A stretch of 64,000 nucleotides of DNA from Berberis thunbergii (Eukaryota > Streptophyta > Magnoliopsida > Ranunculales > Berberidaceae). The stretch spans positions 124,001 through 188,000 of the forward strand of contig QNQO01000525.1 of assembly GCA_003290165.1 (NCBI GenBank). Direction: 5' to 3'. Every line of letters starts with the position of its first letter. The stretch's first letter is position 1. The notes under the pieces were generated by a model that was given only the letters and a program-made list of their open reading frames with translations, was not told the DNA's origin and ran no database searches. Shown here piece by piece: positions 58,903-64,000 of the stretch. The position numbers and the translations under genes were made by a program.

Positions 58903-59398
58903 GATACCATGGTTTTACTTGAGCAAATTTGTGGAAAAAGGATTTGGGACTTGACCTTGACTAGGTATTCAATGATGCAAGTTCAACACTTTGAATGTGT
59001 ACAAATAACAACTATCACAACTTTAAAATGTGTCATACAAAGAGGATTTAATCTCGCACATATATAAAATATCTCATTTTCTTACCTAGGTGATGTGAGA
59101 CTATAGCACCAAGGTAATCTGTAAGTCTCTGAGCCCATCCACACAAAGAACCACTATCCTCTTATCCCGCCCACACAAAGTTTTTACAAATATTGCGAAA
59201 GAACATCCAGGAATATAATGCATCAATTTGATTAACCACATATGTTGGCCACAACTCCTAATTAAGTACCTAGGAATTGATGTTGAACGAGATATGTTTG
59301 TTGCCATATCGAAAGCTGATGCAGTCATCATGAAGGTGAGACTATAAGCGTGTTTGTTTTTGCATCTTAGCATGATTAAAAGTCCGAAAATTCTAAAT

Positions 59399-59554
59399 GT
59401 CGTGGAAGTGGGCGAGGAAAACAGCGAGGGAGGGAGAGAGGGGGCGTCCATCCTTTTCCAAATGCATGCATGAAAAAAGATGATGCACATCCCGAGGAGT
59501 GAATGCCCCCCTCTCTCCCTCCCTCGCTGTTTTCCTCGCCCACTTCCTGGACAG
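59399..59554. mobile_element. Foldback MITE, family A copy 2
   Basis: A long, nearly perfect hairpin: GGAAGTGGGCGAGGAAAACA on the left and TGTTTTCCTCGCCCACTTCC on the right, with a ~50 bp centre. End sequence is shared with the element at 709-881. It lies in the intron of the O-methyltransferase pseudogene. Confidence 0.85.
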
Positions 59555-60125
59555 GTAGAAGTGCTCTTAAAAGTCTAATCAAATTTTGCAATGCAAAATA
59601 TAGCATATTTTCAAATGATTCAAACCTTTAAATAGATTGAGAGGAAAACAAACACTGAATATGAATAGTTCGTTCACTTAATTTATTGCCCAGTACTCTG
59701 AAATTTTTAGTGGTTGTGAAATGATTTATTTTGCTGCAACAATATCAATCTAATTGCTAATAATAATATTAACATTTGCTGTACCTAGCTGATGATTTGA
59801 GTATTGTCCAAGAAGATGTCATAAAAAAATCCAGCCCGTCAGAGAAGACCCACATTAGCATCAGCTTTGAATAAAAGAATAAATAAAGCAATACGTTTGA
59901 TATTAAGAATAATCATGAAAATAACTTTATTATTATTATTAATTGATAGCTTTTGCTTCAAAGTTAATAATTTATGAGCTAATCTCTTTATACTGTTTTG
60001 TCCAATCGTTCAGTGGATAAAAAATTGTCATGAAGCCATAGTTGTTGATAGTGTATTGAAACCACATGGTTTAGACCCATTTGATGATAGGCGTTTAGCA
60101 TTTGATTTGTTGATAATTGCACATG

Positions 60126-60331
60126 CATTTCACTATCAAATTGACATATTTGTAACAATTCCTAAACTAGTAACATTTTTGAGTTGTAACAATTCACAAA
60201 ACAATTTTAAATTAAAATTAAATTTAGTCAAAAAAATGAAAAACAACTACAAAAAAATGATACAATAAATTAGATAACAATGAATATTATCACTTTAAGT
60301 GTTGTTACAAAAATGTCAATTTGATGTAATG
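60126..60331. mobile_element. MITE inside exon 2 of the O-methyltransferase pseudogene
   Basis: Inverted ends: ATCAAATTGACATATTTGTA on the left and TACAAAAATGTCAATTTGAT on the right. It interrupts the sequence that in the intact gene reads ATTGCACACTCATCAGGTGG. No clear target duplication is seen. Confidence 0.75.
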
Positions 60332-60741
60332 TCTGGTGGCAAAGAAAGGACTAAAATCCAATGAAAGAAGGTACTGAAAGAGGATTTCATCATTACAAGA
60401 TCATTCAACTTCCAACTCTTCAATCCATCATTGAGGCTTATCCTGAGTAGTTTGATTTTGATTCATGTTAGAAGGAGTTTAATTACTGAATTTAGGGCTG
60501 AATTTATATGCATATTCTTATCTCCGGCATATATGTACAAGGTTGTTGTCTGTGAAATGGGAAAGGGTTCTTTATTCTATCATAAATATAACTGTATAAA
60601 CTAAAAAAAAATGTTCGTGATATATTAAAGTTTTTTATTCTAGAATTTTAATTTTGTAATTTGTTAGATGGACATAACTTGAACCAATTCATGTTAAAAT
60701 AGTGGGTTCTAGTTCTCCAAACTGTTAATTAGTTCATTAGT

Positions 60742-61156
60742 TAGGGTTGAACAAAAAACTGATCAAATCGATTAAACCGACCGAACCGATTGATTCGGTT
60801 TAAATTTGGATCGGTTTCGGTTTTAAAAAATTCAAAATCGAAGTGGTTGGTTCGATTTTCGATTTCTATGTGATTTTAACCAACCAAACTGAACCGACCG
60901 AATATATATAATAAATAATATATATTTTATATATAAATAATATAATATGTTTAAAATAGTCGGTCGGTTCGGTTTTATTTCGATTTTAGTCAGTTCGGTT
61001 CGGTTACAGTTTGCATAATTTAGAATCGGTTCGATTTCGAATCGGTTTTGTTAATGGTCGGTTCGGTTTTGATTTGAAAATTTTAAAACCGACCTAAGTC
61101 GGTTCGGTTCATGGTTTAGGTGAAAAACCGAACTGATAATTTGGTTTTCAGCCCTA
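60742..61156. mobile_element. hAT MITE with perfect 8-bp TSD
   Basis: Starts TAGGGTTGAAC, ends TTCAGCCCTA. The identical 8-mer TCATTAGT flanks it at 60734-60741 and 61157-61164. It is full of CGGTTCGGTTT / AAACCGACCGAACCG repeats, as in the large hAT at 45099, so it is a non-autonomous member of that family. Confidence 0.9.
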
Positions 61157-61660
61157 TCATTAGTGATGGCATATATAAGCAGAACAAGTATGCTAGTTTT
61201 TCTTCAGAAGTCTTCTAATTCTGGGGTTGCAAGGGTTGTAAACGCCACTCGAAGTTGTTTTCGTTGCGATTGAACTGTTTCACGTAAAAAAAATTTGAGT
61301 GTTTTAGATGAGTTTGCAATGTGTATTCAAAGTTACAAGTTGACGAACAATTAGAATCAGTTGCATGTTTGTAGTCGGGATTTGTAAGAGGCTATAGACA
61401 TGAGTTGATGAAGTGGTTTTTGTTGAGATTGAACAATTTTAGTCTAAAAAAGCTTAAATGAATCGAAATGGCTATTGCACTATTTAATCAAACAAGCGAG
61501 GATGGACCACGATCCGAAGAGGAATCACAAGCAGTCCTATTGAAATGACTTGCAGTATTTAATAAAGGGATTTCATTAAAATAAATCTCATATGAAAATT
61601 TTGAACTATTTATTTGAAAATTTGGAGAAAACCTAAAGTTCCCGTTTTTCTCGTAATTCG
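61157..61660. other. Intergenic stretch
   Basis: No gene or element recognised. Confidence 0.3.
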
Positions 61661-61850
61661 TCTATCTTATAAATTAGAATGGTGTTTAAGGTAAGAGATA
61701 AAAGATGGTCATGATTAAAAGTTGAGGAAGAAATTGATGGTGGAGATTCGATATCAATAATGACATGTTTGTAAATAATTTTATTATTATGTTTTATTTT
61801 AAAGCAAGTAGAGTATAAGACCATTTAACCTTTATATTAATAATAAGAAA
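61661..61850 (+). mobile_element. Helitron 5' end fragment
   Basis: TCTATCTTATAAATTAGAAT and the following AGATAAAAGATGGTCATGAT match the starts of the units at 7-13 kb. Similarity fades after about 190 bp. No 3' end was found. Confidence 0.5.
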
Positions 61851-62019
61851 TTCAATAACAACACCTCTCCAAAAGAAGAGACACCACTACAAGGTTTTAC
61901 ACATTTCATTAATCACTAACAATGGTAAGTTAAGTACATTTTTCTTTGTTTTAAAGTATACTCCATGTACTTATTGTTACATTTCCTACATCTAGTGGAT
62001 CGACAATGGCTTAGTACAT

Positions 62020-62739
62020 AATTTGCTTCAACTTTTTCTATTACAGCCTGGAGATGCTCATATTCTTTGCGTCCAACAATTCAATCTCCAATATCATAAA
62101 ACTCTCGAAGTTTCGTTGGCTCCGCTATGTCATCACTACATGCATTCATTGCTTCAAAACTACTGGAGTGGTTTTCATCATTCCCCTCATCTTCTTTCAT
62201 GTCTTGAAGAGCCTCTTGAGGAACCCTTGTGCCCGTATTTGGCTCATGGAGAACCTCATTCAATGACTAATCATCCTTTATGTCCATACTTATCTCATGG
62301 ACGGTTTTGTTCAAGGCATGATCTAGAGCTTTATCACCTTGCACGATCTCCCGACCAAGCTGCTCTTCATATGGTTCAATATCACCTTCCTGACTTTCCA
62401 ACAGTTCTTCATTTTGTAACTCAGGAATACCAGCAATCTTGTCTTCCTATCGCAATTGCTCTTCATCTTGTACCTATTGGTTTACAATATCACCTTCCTC
62501 ATCATAGTTTTGGAGACTAGCAAAAGTGTTGTCATGAGGTTGCACATCAAAAATATGTTGGTTGTCTATCTTCTTGCCTTTCTTTGTGACTTGCACTCAT
62601 TCACTAGTTACTAATTTTATTTTTGTCCATATTTTGCTCAACACTTCTCTTGAATTTTTGCAACATTGTATTAACATATATTCTTCATTTGTTCAACATT
62701 TTTTGTTTTATTGTTGGACTTTTTCATGCACATCCACCA
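62020..62739 (-). other. Continuation of the LINE ORF1 region
   Basis: Downstream of the zinc knuckle on the minus strand, including an acidic open frame (MNEVLHEPNTGTRVPQ onward, 62263-62081). Such linkers follow the knuckle in LINE ORF1 proteins. No defined domain. Confidence 0.4.
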
Positions 62740-63250
62740 TACACTTGCCTTTCTCATGACCAAAAATACAGCAGTCAAAGCATAACAAAAGCTTTCAAGG
62801 GTATTCAATTATTATTTCATAAAGTTCTCCCTTATCTCTACCAATGACTAGTTTAATCCTACTAGGGAGATGTTTGGTGGTTTTAACCACCACACAAACT
62901 GCAACATATGTAAGTCTAGCCCTAATGGCAGTAGCCTTGTCAAATCTAGTGGATTTTTCCACACAACTAGCAATATAACTCAATCCTACACTACTCCACA
63001 TACATGTTGGAACATTACAAAGATGGAGCCAAATACAGATAATAATTACCTCCTTTTTCAAGCATTTGAGGTTTTTTTCTTTCGGGGCTTAACCACCATA
63101 AACTTTTATCTAATCTTGAAAAGGCCTGAATCAAGAGCGACTTCTCGATCCTCCATGCTAGAGAATTTAAAGACGAAACAATCACCATTGGAGGTTACTG
63201 TTAGTGATCCTTTGGGCTTCCATTTTCATTCAACCGCAAGTTTAACTTGA
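62740..63250 (-). pseudogene. LINE ORF1 (DUF4283/zinc-knuckle) remnant
   Basis: The minus strand encodes GDCFVFKFSSMEDREVALDS (near 63190), then WLHLCNVPTCMWSSVGLSYI, then KATAIRARLTYVAVCV and IKLVIGRDKGELYEI. It ends in a CCHC knuckle, CFDCCIFGHEKGKC. This is the layout of the nucleic-acid-binding first protein of plant L1 LINEs. Stops occur in the DUF4283 part and just before the knuckle (TGA after IIEYP, near 62800). The 165-codon plus-strand frame at 62023 is antisense or chance. Confidence 0.8.
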
Positions 63251-63299
63251 CTAAATGGAGGAGAAATTTCAAAAACATACCAAACAATTGATCATTTTG

Positions 63300-63790
63300 A
63301 CAGGCGTATTCCTTTGCATGAAACACGCAGCACAAGTGATGATTCTGGCAAAAAGTGGTCTGGAACAGCAGCGCGTTGCAGGCGCAGTCCGTGGTCTGGA
63401 ACAGTTTCTCCTTCATGCTGTCTGGGTGTGGGTGCTGTCTACAGGAAGTGCTCCCGGATTTCTGTAAAACAGGGGATGCTTGCTTGGTGTTGCGGATTGG
63501 GCAGATCTGCTGCGAGCCAAGGTGCAGTCAGACACATACATGCTGCTTGCTTGGTGTTGCGGATGGGTCGTTTTGCATTTTGTTTCCTTTCAGGATGCAA
63601 AGGGTTGGATTCAATTATTTTGGTATTTTAAGTTTATCTTGTTCGTATTAGTTTTGTATTCTGGCAACTGTGTTAAGGACAGGTTTTGTTCTTAATTTTG
63701 TTTGGTTTTTAATACGAGTAACGTCGTAATGTACCCCCGTAGCGTCTGTAAGTCATTTTTTGATAAGTAATAAAGGTCTGGCAATTCAAA
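63300..63790 (+). mobile_element. LINE 3' end (plus orientation)
   Basis: Non-coding tail ending TTTTTTGATAAGTAATAAAG plus GTCTGGC near 63782. It shares TTTTTGATAA and AATAAAGGTCTGGC with the LINE tail at 37790-37815. GCTTGCTTGGTGTTGCGGAT is present twice (about 63478 and 63545). Orientation is opposite to the ORF1 remnant beside it, so the two are not one copy. Confidence 0.55.
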
Positions 63791-64000
63791 TTCAGCTTTT
63801 CAGATTCATTTACTGCAAATTCAGTTTTTCAGATCAACAATTCAGCATTTTTAGATCAGGCATACTCAGCATTTTCAGATCAACAATTCATCTATTATTC
63901 AACTTTCAGATATGCTGATCTCTCCAATTCAGATAACCATCCAAAGGCCATTGGTAATCTCTCCAATTGTTCACATTATTCACTATGTTATAAGGCCATT
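63791..64000. other. Short degenerate repeat at window end
   Basis: Loose repeats of TTTTCAGAT / ATCAACAATTCA. No gene. Confidence 0.4.

Larger units (their letters stand above)
57900..60449 (+). pseudogene. O-methyltransferase pseudogene, tandem duplicate
   Basis: A diverged copy of the gene at 55272. The start ATG (57900) gives MADKEVREDPVLQG, then one extra base near 57941 (GGTCTAAGC versus GGCCAAGC) shifts the frame to an early stop. Homology stops at GCCATCAA (58079), where an insertion sits, and resumes at ATGGATACCATGG (58901), the counterpart of the PWHYLSK segment, so exon 1 also lost sequence. The exon 1 end (GCAGTCATCATGAAG, 59334) and donor are recognisable. Exon 2 (from about 60015) lacks the stretch with the catalytic His (HDWSDED) and is split by a MITE; it ends with CAATCCATCATTGAGGCTTA and TAG. 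Clearly dead. Confidence 0.93.

Noticed and set aside
62023..62520. 165-codon plus-strand open frame
   Set aside because: It lies opposite the LINE ORF1 remnant, has a His/Leu/Cys-rich composition without any domain, and is read as chance or antisense.

Overview
This window is nuclear DNA of a flowering plant, almost certainly a eudicot. It is AT-rich, its genes are split by short GT-AG introns, and about three quarters of it is transposon-derived. Only two genes look intact: a half-size ABCG transporter (40819-44202, plus strand, 4 exons, 620 aa) and a plant type I O-methyltransferase (55272-56828, plus strand, 2 exons, 350 aa). A family 1 beta-glucosidase (3682-1808, minus strand) has seven well-formed exons but lacks its C-terminal half. 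A second O-methyltransferase copy (57900-60449) is a broken duplicate. I cannot name the species.

Layout. 1-4.4 kb: foldback elements and the partial beta-glucosidase, with an 8-bp-TSD hAT MITE in intron 3. 4.4-6.4 kb: four tandem copies of a ~505 bp unit carrying a tRNA-like SINE domain. 7.2-13.3 kb and 24.35-25.7 kb: a head-to-tail run of decayed Helitrons, split by CACTA-1. 13.3-24.3 kb: CACTA-1, an 11.1 kb non-autonomous CACTA element with a perfect 3-bp TSD. It holds exon-intron pieces of citrate synthase, SCY1-like kinase, HMG-CoA synthase, HDS (IspG), a DRB dsRNA-binding protein and kinesin-5, all on the minus strand. 25.75-37.85 kb: a decayed LINE split by CACTA-2 (26331-34295, carrying a condensin CAP-H exon and an old LTR) and by a hAT element (35583-37004). 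37.85-45.1 kb: intergenic DNA and the ABCG gene. 45.1-54.93 kb: a large hAT element with a broken RICESLEEPER-type transposase, itself invaded by CACTA-3; a ~1.3 kb tandem duplication crosses the ends of both elements. 55-60.5 kb: the O-methyltransferase and its pseudogene, the latter hit by three small elements. 60.7-64 kb: a hAT MITE, a Helitron 5' end and LINE remnants.

The most notable object is CACTA-1. At least six unrelated host genes, still intron-bearing and all in one orientation, lie inside one element; some pieces are fused edge to edge. Stops, deletions and a 23 bp duplication show that the captured pieces are not functional enzymes. They could still make chimeric or antisense RNA, which the sequence alone cannot settle. 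All identifications rest on reading the translations and on remembered family motifs; no database search was possible.
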